Assembly: GCA_015039365.1 (NCBI GenBank)
Contig: WION01000441.1
Span: forward strand, 1 to 43,728
Source of the DNA: Amanita rubescens
Taxonomy: Eukaryota > Basidiomycota > Agaricomycetes > Agaricales > Amanitaceae
Reading direction: 5' to 3'
DNA: 43,728 nucleotides
Made by a program: the position numbers and the translations under genes. Below are positions 30,531 to 41,263 of the stretch, one piece after another. Below the pieces are notes generated by a model. It was not told the DNA's origin and did not search any database. It was given only the letters and a program-made list of their open reading frames with translations. Positions within the stretch are counted from its first letter, which is position 1. Every line of letters begins with the position of its first letter.

Positions 30531-32020
30531 CTAGTTCGTTGCGCTCGCTGGGAACAAAGGTTCCACTTTGGAAATAAGTTTAACGGTGCGGTGCTTGATG
30601 ACGTTTTGGCCGTCGCGGCCGAAGTAGCGGTGTGTCCGGAAGCTCCAGTACAACGACCTATCATTGATCAGGACGGGAACTTGCACGTTTGGAGAAAAAA
30701 AGCTTACCCGACACACCAGTCGCGTAGTCCACTCAAGTATTTCTGGACCATATCATCGACCTCAGGGCCCCATGATGGGAGCCTCTTCTCATCTTCCATG
30801 AATTTCTCCAACGTCTGCTTCCACATGTCACCAGCATAATCAATAGCGCTCTGCAAGGTGTGACCGTGGTAGTGTATCAAGACGTGGACCAAGTTTTGGT
30901 AACCGTCGCCACGGGCTTGTTCGATGTTGTAAGAATAGATGTCCTGCGGCTCGGATCAGAACTTGGACTAGCAACGCAAACAATAATCTTCTTACATTTG
31001 ACCAGCTAACCATATCGTTAGCGGCCTGTCCCATGGCTTCAATGATGGGATGCTCAGCAACATAATCGGGTAGATCGATGTCATGGATATATCTGGAGAT
31101 TGCCCCTTTAGGGATGGGAAAATCAAAAATGCAAGTGATACGCACTCAATTAGAGCCCAACATGGCTTGCAAGCTAAAACAAAAAGACCGGCGTTAAGAT
31201 GCTAGCCGAAAAACAAAAGAAATGTCAACGCACCAGATGTATCTCTGCGGCAGTCGATGTAGGACTCTAAATCCGGGACGGCGTTAGCAGCACGTGTCTT
31301 GGCTTGGATACTGAGAGATTCATGGAATTCCTGCGTGGTTTCGATGAACCGTTTCTGAACACCCGGGCCTGCGTGCCGTATGCAACGGGTCCAGATACTG
31401 CGAGCGCCACATGAGTTATCTTCGTCAACGTGATGAAACAATAATACGCACTCTCTGGTCAGTTTCCCAGGGTTCGGATTCTACTTCTGGTTGACCCTTC
31501 GTGGGCTTGTAGGATTCCGGGAACCACAGGGCGTTCATAACGACATTGCCCAACTCATCCGCCTCGCGTATTAACATGCCGTCGCTGATGTTATCACTAA
31601 TGGAAAGGCACGCCGATCACGCGTGTTAGCGCTTCTAATGCGTAGCTCGAGATATTTCACTTACAGGTGAAACAAGTAATTTATGTAATCGGCAATAACG
31701 CGTAGTCGGTCTGTCGGACCCGTCGTGTAGCTGTAGCCCGCGAGCACGCCTCCCTGGAGACCATACATGGCATCGCGTTGCCTCAGGTTGAGGCGAGGGC
31801 AGCCAGTGTCAAGCCATTCCGCAGATTCTTTAGCTACTTTGTCGGCGTCAGGGTGGCAGCGAAGAGGAAACTTGCAGAGTCCGACGAGGTCCGGAAGGAG
31901 GAAAGTGGTGTCCGCTACTTCAGATTTCTCGGAGACGGCCACGTCTTTCTTCTCGTCAGACGTTTGCGAAACGTCCTGGGAGGCAGCGTTAGTCAAGGAT
32001 TCGAATTGAAAACTAAGCAT
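30531..32020 (-). CDS. Sesquiterpene synthase (class I terpene cyclase)
   Basis: Seven exons: 31665-32020, 31452-31596, 31234-31397, 31146-31173, 30996-31092, 30708-30943 and 30531-30657, about 383 aa. The fold markers are clear. L-P-D-L-V-G-L-C-K-F-P-L-R is the N-terminal segment. L-F-H-L-D-N-I-S-D-G-M is the aspartate-rich motif, here D-N-x-x-D. R-R-D-T-S-A-C-K-P-C-W holds the pyrophosphate-sensing Arg. NDMVSWSNDIYSYNIEQARG is the NDxxSxxxD metal triad, and H-R-Y-F-G the terminal RY pair. The enzyme would cyclise farnesyl diphosphate; the product cannot be told. All exons join in phase except exon 2 to exon 3, where the best GT-AG intron (31,398-31,451) leaves the frame off. The N-terminal extension of about 45 residues is acidic and Ser-rich; an alternative upstream first exon (words R-P-Y-E-K-P-E-K-I-G) is possible. 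No tailoring genes are adjacent. Confidence 0.85.
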
Positions 32021-32440
32021 ATATGCTCACCCCAATCTTCTCTGGCTTCTCATAGGGGCGTCCGATGAGGCAGAGCTAAGGTATGCGTGAATAAACGATG
32101 AAACCGTGTCGTAAAGAGAAAATCACCTGTAAAAGCCTGGTAATCCAGGAGAGATGCAAAAAGAGGATGGATTGTCTGAAGACGTCGACGATTTTTCTGA
32201 ACATGGGAAGATGCAGGAGGTCCATTGCGTTTGCAGGAAGGAGTGTGCGGGTCAATGCTGGTAGAGCGGTCGTAGACAGGGCCTTTAATACGCGCCCGTT
32301 TGTGTACGAGAAAAACAAACGGCCACGGCCACGGATGGACAATAAAAAGATGCTCCATCGCGTGCCGAAACCAACCGGAGACGGAATGCGCCCCCCTAAG
32401 GAAGCGGAGATGAACACATCAGCATGAAAACAATAAAAGT
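32021..32440. other. Upstream region of terpene synthase
   Basis: Probable promoter and leader of the terpene synthase. Both strands have open frames of about 100-150 codons here without domains. The R-P-Y-E-K-P-E-K-I-G alternative start exon would lie at its left edge (about 32,030-32,075). Confidence 0.4.
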
Positions 32441-32850
32441 TTGGACTGTTCTCACATATCCCCATGCATTTGCAATGTAATCGCCGGTAGACTATCCTCA
32501 ATATTGCATGTATTTGTCTTCTATAGATGCCGACGAGCACTCGGAATCATGCGACCTTGGCACTCCACTACTAAGACGAGTCAAACTCTTAGCACATGCA
32601 CCCCTGGACAAAGCGTACCTTCACGCAAAAAGAATAACGTCAATCATCCCATGCTTGCATCGCCCGCGGGGACTTTCCGTTGGAAATGGGTTCGGTTCAG
32701 ATTGGATTGGACCACGATCCGCCTTCGAAACGCGCTGATCAGCAACTCTCCGTCATTGCTGCACCTTGAGATAGAGGATCATGTGATGAACGCGCACGGC
32801 ATGTCAAAGGAGTTGTTGATATTGATATTGCCGAAAGGGCCATAGTCAAA
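32441..32850 (+). pseudogene. Possible F-box/leucine-rich protein remnant
   Basis: One frame reads A-D-E-H-S-E-S-C-D-L-G-T-P-L-L-R-R-V-K-L, and a second, shifted frame reads V-R-F-R-L-D-W-T-T-I-R-L-R-N-A-L-I-S-N-S-P-S-L and H-L-E-I. Such alternation of 'PLLRRVKL' and leucine-rich words is typical of the C-terminal region of basidiomycete F-box proteins. There is no start, F-box or full repeat set and the frames are offset, so this is at most a fragment. The similarity is by eye and weak. Confidence 0.3.
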
Positions 32851-33865
32851 TGTCAATTGTTCTGTCCTTTGAAGGTAATTGGATGGCGTGATGAATCGAT
32901 GATCGACGAGGTTGAGGATTGGAAAAAAATTCCCAGGAACAAATCAATGGCCATAGATAGCAATGTAACCCAGTTTGGTCTAGCACCAAGGCAACACTGG
33001 CAGGATCACCACACAACGCTTGCATGATCAGCTGGTGGGTGCAACTCTAATCCAATTGAGTGCGGAGGATTCATCCCTAGCCAAACTGATTCATGAGCCT
33101 CATTTTGGCGTTCGATATGAGCCCCTCGAGCTGTCCGGATTTCCGGACTTTAAATAGAAAGTGTTTCGCCTCGTGAGTGAAACATGGAGGCAGTCGGGAT
33201 GCTCAAATTGATGCATACATGCGACAACGGACATTCGAATACCATGTACTTACACGAGAAAAACGCAGTGAAAAATTTTCACCCGTGAGGTCGCGCTAGA
33301 GAACAAGCGCAGCTTATTATTGTTCTTGAAATCCATATGGATCAATCAGCTCGTCGAGACTCTGCAGTGCAAGATCTCCAGGTAGACTTACCCGTACGTA
33401 CATTGAATGTACTGCAACTGGATTAGGCCAGCCGGGTACCATGGTTAATTGCCCTAGGGCCATGGTCGGAGGCCGCTGTCGTTAGCCGAAATGAGCAAAG
33501 ACAATTGTGACATATCATGCGGTTCCTAAGGCCCATGATTAATGTTTACAATGTAGTCGAAGCTGGCGCCACGACGTCATTTTACCCCCAGAATTTTGAA
33601 AGGGTTGTAGTGATGGGCGAGATTAGACTAGCGTTAGTTGAACAATTGTCAAAGCCAGGCCTTGTTCCGCGTTGACCGATGGGCGTCTAGGCCTATTCTG
33701 TTCCGAGCGCAGAAATACTGGTTAATCTAGCGAACGACGAGGACGACAGACGCAAAGCGTGAGGCCGGTGAACTGCCTGGAAGTTTCCAGCACTCCGGTC
33801 ACGCAGCCCGCCACGCTTCCGCCAGCAGATCACTCAGTCTCCTAAAGTCATCTCACTCAATCAAT
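32851..33865. other. No gene; AHA1 upstream region
   Basis: About 1 kb lacks any frame with a recognisable domain. The right end must contain the AHA1 promoter; there is a C/T-rich leader (33,790-33,865) just before the start codon. Nothing else defensible is seen. Confidence 0.45.
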
Positions 33866-35407
33866 ATGCCTGCTGTACCCACTCCGATGGCCTCCTCAAC
33901 TGCAAACTGGCACTGGAAAAACAAAAACGTAACCCGCTGGAGCAAAGAATGGTTTGAACGCGAGCTCGTCACTTTGTCTGTCACCGACAACAAAGGACAA
34001 GTCGTCTCTGTTTCAGACGTCACGGACGTAGTTGGGGATGTCGAGCTCGGCCAGAGAAAATCCAAGTATGTGTCATCGTGGATTAGGCTTCCGAGAAATT
34101 AGGCTGATGTACAATTATGCTAGGCTGATCACCATCTACGACACGAAAATTTCCTTAAAATGGACAGGAACAAACAGCGAAGGGGCGGAGGTCAAAGGCT
34201 CTCTCACAATTCCCGAAGTTTCGCATGAGATCACCCTCGATGGACTCTCCGATTACATCGTACGCACACCTCCACTTGTTTCATGATCCATCGTTTCACG
34301 CCGATTTTTTTTTTAAATCCTATGCAAGTACAAGTGGTCACTTTCGACCGCTTCAACGCCGGAAGTCGATGCTGTGTTCGAGCTCGCCAAGTCTTATCTA
34401 CCGGCGGCACTCGAGGCGAAGTTCACGGAATTCCCCAAAGCGTTAATAGAAGCCCATGGTAAAGACTTGACCGTCAGCACTGAACCCAGCCGTGCCGCAA
34501 CGCCGTCCTTGGGCAACAAAGATTCTACAACTCCCGCAACCTCCCTCAAGCAATCAGCCGATGCCTTGAAACAATTCAAGCCAGTGCCGAAGGATGCCGC
34601 CATCAGCACTGTAACCGTCAAAGCCGAGTCAACTTTCCAAGCTTCTGCGGATGATCTATTCTCCCTATTCACGGACGAGAAGAGGATCCCAGCCTGGTCT
34701 CGCGCTCCTGCACAGGTTATCTATCTCGGTGCTGCACGCGATCACGTAACTGATGTCTTTCTAGTCGATTCCAAAGGCAGATGCCGAATACTCTCTATTT
34801 GACGGGGGTGTTAGGGGGAGATATGTATCACTGACACCAGGCAAGGAGATCATCCAAACTTGGACGTTGAAGTCACCCACATGGCCAGAAGGTGGGTTAG
34901 GGTCCACGCGTTTACGTTGTATTTTCCGTTGATGACACGCTGCACTCAGGACACTCGGCCACGTTAACTACGAGCCTTGAACAATCTTCCGACTCGACGA
35001 AGGTGGTTTTCTCGATGGATGGTGTTCCTGTGGGCATGAAGGACGAAATCGAACGCAACATCGAAGGATACTAGTAAGCTTTCCATCATTTTATTGGCTT
35101 CTGCATGCACTCACGTCTGCTCAACAGCATTCATGGCTTGAGATCCATCGGGTACGTGCAACTTGTCCCGTTTGATCCCGTATATACTCCGCCGAAATCC
35201 AAACTTCCTGCCGACCAGGGTTGGAGCGGACGATGCGTCATTACTATCGTCATAGCTGGCCTAGTACTGGCAGCTTCGTTATCAGTACCCTATCTCTCCT
35301 CATCTCCCGTCATCTCCAAGTAATTCTCTATACTTATGTTGACCCTTTACTGATACCCTTCTCTGTTCTCCGTTGTTTGCCACTTCAGGTTGGGATCTGA
35401 ACTGTGA
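33866..35407 (+). CDS. AHA1: Activator of Hsp90 ATPase, Aha1
   Basis: Exons 33866-34065, 34124-34259, 34329-34715, 34765-34891, 34950-35073 and 35128-35151, plus a last exon, are all in phase. The N-terminal domain starts A-N-W-H-W-K-N-K-N-V-T-R-W-S (the conserved NWHW region) and continues I-T-I-Y-D-T-K-I-S-L-K-W-T-G and G-L-S-D-Y-I-Y-K-W-S-L-S. After a Ser/Thr-rich linker comes the START-like C-terminal domain (F-Q-A-S-A-D-D-L-F-S-L-F-T-D, F-D-G-G-V-R-G-R-Y, N-I-E-G-Y-Y-I-H-G-L-R-S-I-G). Aha1 binds Hsp90 and stimulates its ATPase in the cytosol. Two ends are possible. Splicing 35,152-35,388 gives a short L-G-S-E-L tail (stop 35,405-35,407), like yeast Aha1. Reading on gives 57 extra residues with a membrane helix (stop at 35,323). 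Confidence 0.92.
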
Positions 35408-35409
35408 TT

Positions 35410-38090
35410 ACTAAAACCCGTATCCGTCACATACCATGTACGTCTCGTCAACCATTCACAAAACCGTGTCTCCCCAATCCCTACCCGTAGCAATGATGAA
35501 GAAATAGATTAGAAGAAAGGAATAAAAGAGAAGCCATTTATCGTTATATTGCCGGCGTGATTTACATGAGCTTAGCATGAGTTCCTCGCTGCGGATCCAC
35601 GCATACGGTGCTTGTTGTAGCCTGCCGTAGTCCTGTCGTTCGCGATCACAACTGGCTTCTAGCTACGGTGGATCTGCCGAATAGAATCACATACTGCCGG
35701 TCCTGTTAGGCTCAGCCACGATGACAAATTCCGTGAAGGTCGGGGACCCTATGGTCCAGATATCATCGCTTTTGGTCAAAGTCTGACAGGTACTATGGCG
35801 GCACAGTCGAAGACGACATAGGCGAGCGACTGCCTCTTGAACATTATGTGAACATTGTGTCGCTTATCCGCGTTCACTTCCCTGTGCACAAGCCGCCCGG
35901 TCGTTTGTCTGGAATGGGTGGGCCTGCCTTCACTCGTCACTTTTAGGGTTGGTGATACGTTTCTTGCGCAGGTGTGGTACCCTGTTTTTCTGAACCAGCT
36001 GGATATTAAGTACTGCCAGTTCATGGAATTGATGAGACCTAAGCACGTCTTGTAGGCGTGTCCTGTCGGACTGGTTTTACGCCATTACGATGCAGAGGTT
36101 GTGTAAATATACGGCTGTCCTTGTGCCGAGGCAGTGGGAGTGATAGGACATCGCACACCGCCTCCAAGCCTCGTGCTTCACCTTCGAGTTGTTCTTAAAT
36201 GTCGAGGTTCGAAAGCTGTTCTGTGCTATGCAAAAATCTGGAGCCTCCTTCACTCTGTAGTGGACTACGAATCACGGATTAACGACCGTCGACTTCGCCG
36301 TGTATATGCTATTACTCGTTTCTCACCTCCAAAGCTTATCAAAAGCTGTGTTAGTCCAGGGTATGCTCTAAACGTCGACAGTGCTTGCGCCTCGGAATAG
36401 AAGGGTCTCCATTTGACGCATGGCTATCCTGAGATGGACTAGTTTTGCACGTCAGAACAACACATGCAGACTTCAAAGTCAAAAGTAAACATCATTCCTT
36501 CTAAGCTATAATAGGAAGTCCGAATCACCCGGGAAGACATCCCCAAATGGTTATACAGTTACAATGCGGCGTCTTCGATTGCTCCACTCGATATTACTAT
36601 GGATCGCTGGAGCCGCACATCACAATGCACACTAAGAATAGAAAGTGTGAGGGTCGCATTTTTCTGGTCTTTAACGGTTCACACTGGATACCACGGACGA
36701 AAGTATGGAGACCGCTATTGTCCTCAGAGATTACAGGGCGGGTGGCTGAAAAATATCATACGTGCCACCATCAAGCCCTGCCTAGGGGGCCGCCTATCTA
36801 AGAACAAGGCGGTACGTAATATTTATGTACATACTGTGCCCGGGAATCTACGGAGATTGGTAGTTCCACAATTTCAAACTTTCAACCGACTACTCACCCG
36901 TCTCTTTGTTACCCTTCGTTCGCTGAATTATTTGACTGCCAATCGTGTTCCAAACGAACTGCGCCGGCGACCTGAAGCGATTGTGTGCTAATTCAGCGGG
37001 CTCTTCAATCAGAAGCGTCGTAAACTTGGACGATCTAAATACGCAGTCAGCGCGCTTGGCGAAACGAGCGGAGAGTCGGTCGTGACGGAACTGGCTCGTC
37101 GTCGTCGACTCATGAGGTGCAAAATCGAAGCTGTTGTGCTTGATATGAAATCTACTAAGGCGCTGCCTCATGGGAAGCTGTCAGAAAAAGTTCTGTTATT
37201 ATACTGATTTCCCGGCCGCCGCTCGACTCGTGGAGATCCAGAGAATGCCCGTCTTAATCTTCTGTATATTGACCCCAGGTGCTCTGCTATTGCCTTGCGT
37301 ATGCCCAGCATGCAAGTACGTGTACGGAGAAGGGCGCAAACGTGGAGAGGCATAATTCTCGAGTACCCCACCAAGCATGCTGCTCAAGCGCTCATGCGGC
37401 ATGCCAGTAGCTCATGCGTGCTGGAACCTGTTGGCTACTACCACACCTCATGAATGGCCTGTATTCCGATCCCGTAATGTTATGAAGGCAAAACAAGCAA
37501 ACAGAGAAGCATTTGGATAAAAGGAAGAACCGAATACCCGAGGCGGTAGGCGAGGCGAACTACCCAGGAACACGGGGAAGACTGCGGTAGGTATGAATGA
37601 ATGAGACGGCGTTTCGAAGGTTTGGATAAAGGGTATATGCCACAGCACAGGATGTGTCGTTGCAGGGAGCCGAACTAGGGCGCCGGAAACTTGGGCTGCT
37701 AGTTGACGCTATTGTCGTCCGTGCGGGTTGAAAGTCTCGGTTCTTTCTCGACTGATACTTTCAAGTCCGTGAAACCCGGGAGGAACACCTAGACGCTGAC
37801 TTCTTGAATACCCTCCGAGTTGCCGTGGACGAATAAATGTGCCAGTGTCGGCGCACGGAGGGATCTGTAGCTTGCGCCAGTTAAATACTCCACGCAAGGA
37901 GATGAATGCATGCTACTTATTATCCGATTCTGCTCTGCTGTTTTTGTCTTCATCTAGTCTTAGTCCCGGGACTTTCAGCGCGAAGTGCTTACAAGGCTAG
38001 CGATCATGGCGAGTGCAGGATTCCTGGATTTTACCCTCGTCACCGCGTCTCCCCGCTTACGGCCGTACTCAAATTCAAGGAACTTGAACA
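35410..38090. other. Gene-poor region, nothing recognised
   Basis: About 2.7 kb contain many short frames on both strands but none with a domain. The longest (36,599-36,991, 130 aa) has basic, irregular composition and no recognisable motif. I found no terminal repeats, reverse-transcriptase words or RNA genes. The region may be decayed mobile DNA, but that is not shown. Confidence 0.45.
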
Positions 38091-38094
38091 CGGA

Positions 38095-38450
38095 GTTGTA
38101 GATCCAGTTGACAATAGCAAATGCGGAGACTCGTACGTTTCCCCTTCCGTCAATCGATCTGCTTCCTTTCACAGTTAGTGGAAGCTTGCAATTCGTCGCC
38201 CTTGACATGTTCCTCCTTATTGTTAGACGAGGCGATTTGACTCCACGACACTTTGAGCGCATCATTTTTAAGTTGTACAGTAGATCCAGTTGCCAATGGC
38301 ATATGTACGTTTCCCCTTCTGCCAATCGGTTTACTTCCTTTCACAGTCAGTAGAAGCGTGGAATTCGTCGCCTTTGACATGTTCTTCCTTATTGTCAGAC
38401 GAGCCGACTCGACTTTGAGCGCATCAGTATTCAGTCATACAGTTAGATCC
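38095..38450. repeat. Tandem direct repeat, about 180 bp, 2 copies plus a stub
   Basis: Copy 1 (about 38,095-38,270) and copy 2 (about 38,273-38,430) share long stretches. Each runs from a gatccagttg start, through tacgtttccccttc, ttcctttcacagt, aattcgtcgcc and gacatgttc, to ctttgagcgcatca. Single-base differences and small indels separate them. A third partial start (catacagttagatcc) follows at about 38,436-38,450. No coding role is evident. Confidence 0.8.
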
Positions 38451-39751
38451 CCATTTCATGCCCCTGGACTGGAATGTTTTGCTCTCACATGAGATGACAA
38501 TCCTGGCTCGCATCCGCTCCGGTTCAGCGCTAGATATATTAAGGTGATCGGCGTTAGGTAGTTACTACATTACTCACCTCGAAGATCCACCCGTTACAGA
38601 CCTTCTCGGGTTATTGATCAACACAACTACATATGAGTATGGAAGCCTTTCGAAAAATACGACCCGTCTGTTGGACGAAGGAATACGCACCTTGAAACTA
38701 GAATTCTCAGCTTGAGCACATGTATATGCCTGCCGTTCATCGATACTTCACGTGGAAAAGTTGATACGTCAATCAACGCATGTCATCTAACCCCATATCC
38801 TAATACACAAGTATATCCTATGTGAGAGAACGCTTCAGGAAGATGGGGAAAAGGAGGGAAACTCATGACGCAAAAAAAATATCGTCACTGAATTCGATCA
38901 GAAAACAGATGATTGGATGTGAGCTGAGTAACGTTTGTCGGCCGCCGCAAGGCTATGATTTACTCATGTACAAGCCACGGCACCGACTGATTAGGGTTTC
39001 GATTCTGTGAAAGAGACATAATGTAGGTTTCGCGGCCTTCAGTCGCCTTTCCTCGGGGGCAGTATCTGGGGAAGTATGGCGAAAGTTGGATTTGGATGGG
39101 GCATCGATAACATCTTGTGCGGTGGTAAATCCGTCCTCGACGGAGGCTCTGTTAAAAATGGGGCTCCAGCAACCGAAGGACTGTTGAGTATTGCTGATAC
39201 GTAAGGCTGAATTATTAACAAGGACCATCTCTGCTGGGCAGTGTAGTGCCGCAGTGGCGACTGGAGGCCGCTAATCAGCTCGTAGAGATGCAGCTCCAGT
39301 CCGTATTTCGTTTTCTTTGCGTGGTACAAGAGTTATCTGCCAGCGTGCTGAGAAATGCTGTAAGCGTTGAAAATTGAGCATTGGACCCTATCTTACATAT
39401 TTGCAGGTGATATATGCACGATAGACTCGGAGCTGACAACATCCTGACTTTTGTCCGATTGTCATGAAAAATAGAATTACTATCTTACAACTCTGTGGTT
39501 GGTGACGGAGACAAAGTAATTTGAGCATAAAATTAACGCAGGAGAGTATATTAGAACGAGCCACTGCTAGAGAGTGGCAAGTCCCTAGCGCCACTGTGAT
39601 GTTTGTACATATTTGCAGCGCACCAAAATTGCCAAAGCAAAGTCGTTCGAACTATAGCTCACCCTCGTCCCTCTCGTCCTTCTTTTGTATACCACCTATT
39701 CCCGCTCCTTTCCTACCCCGTGTAGAAATACCCAATACATAACAGGTAGTA
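38451..39751. other. Gene-poor region upstream of septin gene
   Basis: A short open stretch at about 38,570-38,717 (+) reads E-D-P-P-V-T-D-L-L-G-L-L-I-N and ends at a stop; it looks coding-like but I do not recognise it. The right end (39,660-39,751) is C/T-rich and should be the septin promoter and leader. No other feature is seen. Confidence 0.4.
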
Positions 39752-40985
39752 ATGGCAGCAGCCGCCGGTCCCATAGCACCCGAAGAGATTCGTGCCGAGA
39801 GCTATGTTGGTTTCGACACTATCACTCAGCAGATTGAGCACAAGCTCCTCAAGCGTGGATTCCAATTCAACGTCATCCTCGTCGGTACGTAAACGTCTGA
39901 CCATTTACGCGTTCTTTGGGTCCTATATGCTCGTTTTTTCGCCGTTTACTAGGGCAAACTGGTCTCGGAAAGTCGACCTTGATTAACACCATCTTCGCTT
40001 CGCACCTTGTCGATTCGAAGGGCAGGTTTGCGGCAGACGAGCCGGTCAGGCAGACAACTGAGATTCAGGCTGTGTCGCATGGTACGTTGTTAGTCTCGGT
40101 TCGTTTCACGGGCACTCATGTCAATGTTCGGATAGTCATTGTCGAAAATGGTGTCAAACTAAGACTGAACATCGTTGACACGCCAGGATACGGTGACCAA
40201 ATTAACAACGAGGGATGGTGCGTTTTTTTTAAGCTTTGTGCAGTTATACATCGATTCCTCATGGGTAAAAACAGCTGGGATCCTATTATTAGATATATCA
40301 AGGACCAGCATAGCAACTATTTACGCAAGGAATTGACGGCGATACGTGACCGCTTCATCCAGGACACACGTATTCACTGTTGTCTCTACTTCGTCAACCC
40401 TACAGGGCACGGATTGCGCCCTGTTGATGTTATTGTGATGAAGAAGCTGAGCGAAGTTGTCAACGTTGTCCCCGTTATCGCCAAGGCGGATAGCTTGACC
40501 ACAGAAGAAAGGCTAAGATTCAAGGCAAAGGTGAGGCAGGACTGCGCAGTAAGGATGTTGCTAACTCCGCGGCAGATTAGAGAAGAACTGGTATATCACA
40601 ATATTCGTCTGTACCCGTTCGACACCGATGAAGATGACCAAGAGGAAGTGCAGCTAAATGCTACCATTCGGGTAGGTAACTGTTGTGTTTCGGTGCAGAA
40701 ATTTGCTGACGTGTTCAGGACATTATTCCTTTTGCTGTTGTTGGTTCCGAGAACAATGTCATCATTGATGGACGATCTGTTCGTGGTCGCAAAAATCGCT
40801 GGGGTGTTGTCAACGTGGAGGACCCGAACCACTGCGAGTTTATGCACCTGCGCAACTTTTTGACCAGGTCACACCTCCAGGACTTGATTGAAACGACTGC
40901 TCAGATTCACTATGAGGCATTCCGTTCGAAGCAGCTTATTGCATTGAAGGAAGGGGCTAACCTGCGTCCTCAGCAAGGACAGTAG
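39752..40985 (+). CDS. CDC10: Septin, Cdc10 type
   Basis: Six exons in phase give 320 aa: 39752-39884, 39953-40081, 40136-40217, 40275-40530, 40576-40671 and 40719-40985. After a short Ala-rich start comes S-Y-V-G-F-D-T-I-T-Q-Q-I and K-R-G-F-Q-F-N. The P-loop G-Q-T-G-L-G-K-S-T and the Walker B-type D-T-P-G-Y-G-D follow. The G4 box A-K-A-D is next (A-K-S-D is also common), then R-W-G-V-V-N-V-E-D and the septin-unique element through H-L-R-N-F-L-T-R-S-H-L-Q-D-L-I-E-T-T. It ends soon after, without a C-terminal coiled coil, as Cdc10-type septins do. Septins form GTP-binding filaments at septa and bud or hyphal necks. The sequence words match ascomycete Cdc10 orthologues better than Cdc3 or Cdc12. 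Confidence 0.93.
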
Positions 40986-41263
40986 ATGAGACGGGGGGGA
41001 GAGTTTTAAAAAGGATACCCATACGTATATTGGACTAGCTTATATTCTTGATTCCTTCGTTTGTAGTGAATTTTTGGTTCTCACGCTCTTTATCGTATGT
41101 AATACGCGATGACTTATCCAGCCATCACTCGGCGCGTCATTCTATAATTAACTCACTCCACGCAATGCCTTTGCGCCTCCTATGTTGATTCTGTTCCTCT
41201 TGGTCCGTCACCCAGAATCTCGCTGACCGCCCAATAGGTCTGTCTTTAGGCCATAGTACATTC
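40986..41263. promoter_or_regulatory. Septin 3' end and flippase promoter
   Basis: This 278 bp spacer lies between two plus-strand genes. It must hold the septin polyadenylation region and the flippase promoter. The possibility that the flippase has a further 5' exon in this interval cannot be excluded, since an AG lies just inside the chosen start (ATCTAG at 41,274-41,279). Confidence 0.4.

Noticed and set aside
30531..32020. Terpene biosynthetic gene cluster
   Set aside because: No P450, oxidoreductase, transferase or transporter gene lies next to the synthase; neighbours are housekeeping genes.
36599..36991. 130-codon frame
   Set aside because: Irregular composition, no recognisable motif and no splice context; kept only as part of the gene-poor region.
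35410..39751. Possible mobile element in the gene-poor stretch
   Set aside because: I found no reverse-transcriptase, integrase or transposase words, no long terminal repeats and no target-site duplications.
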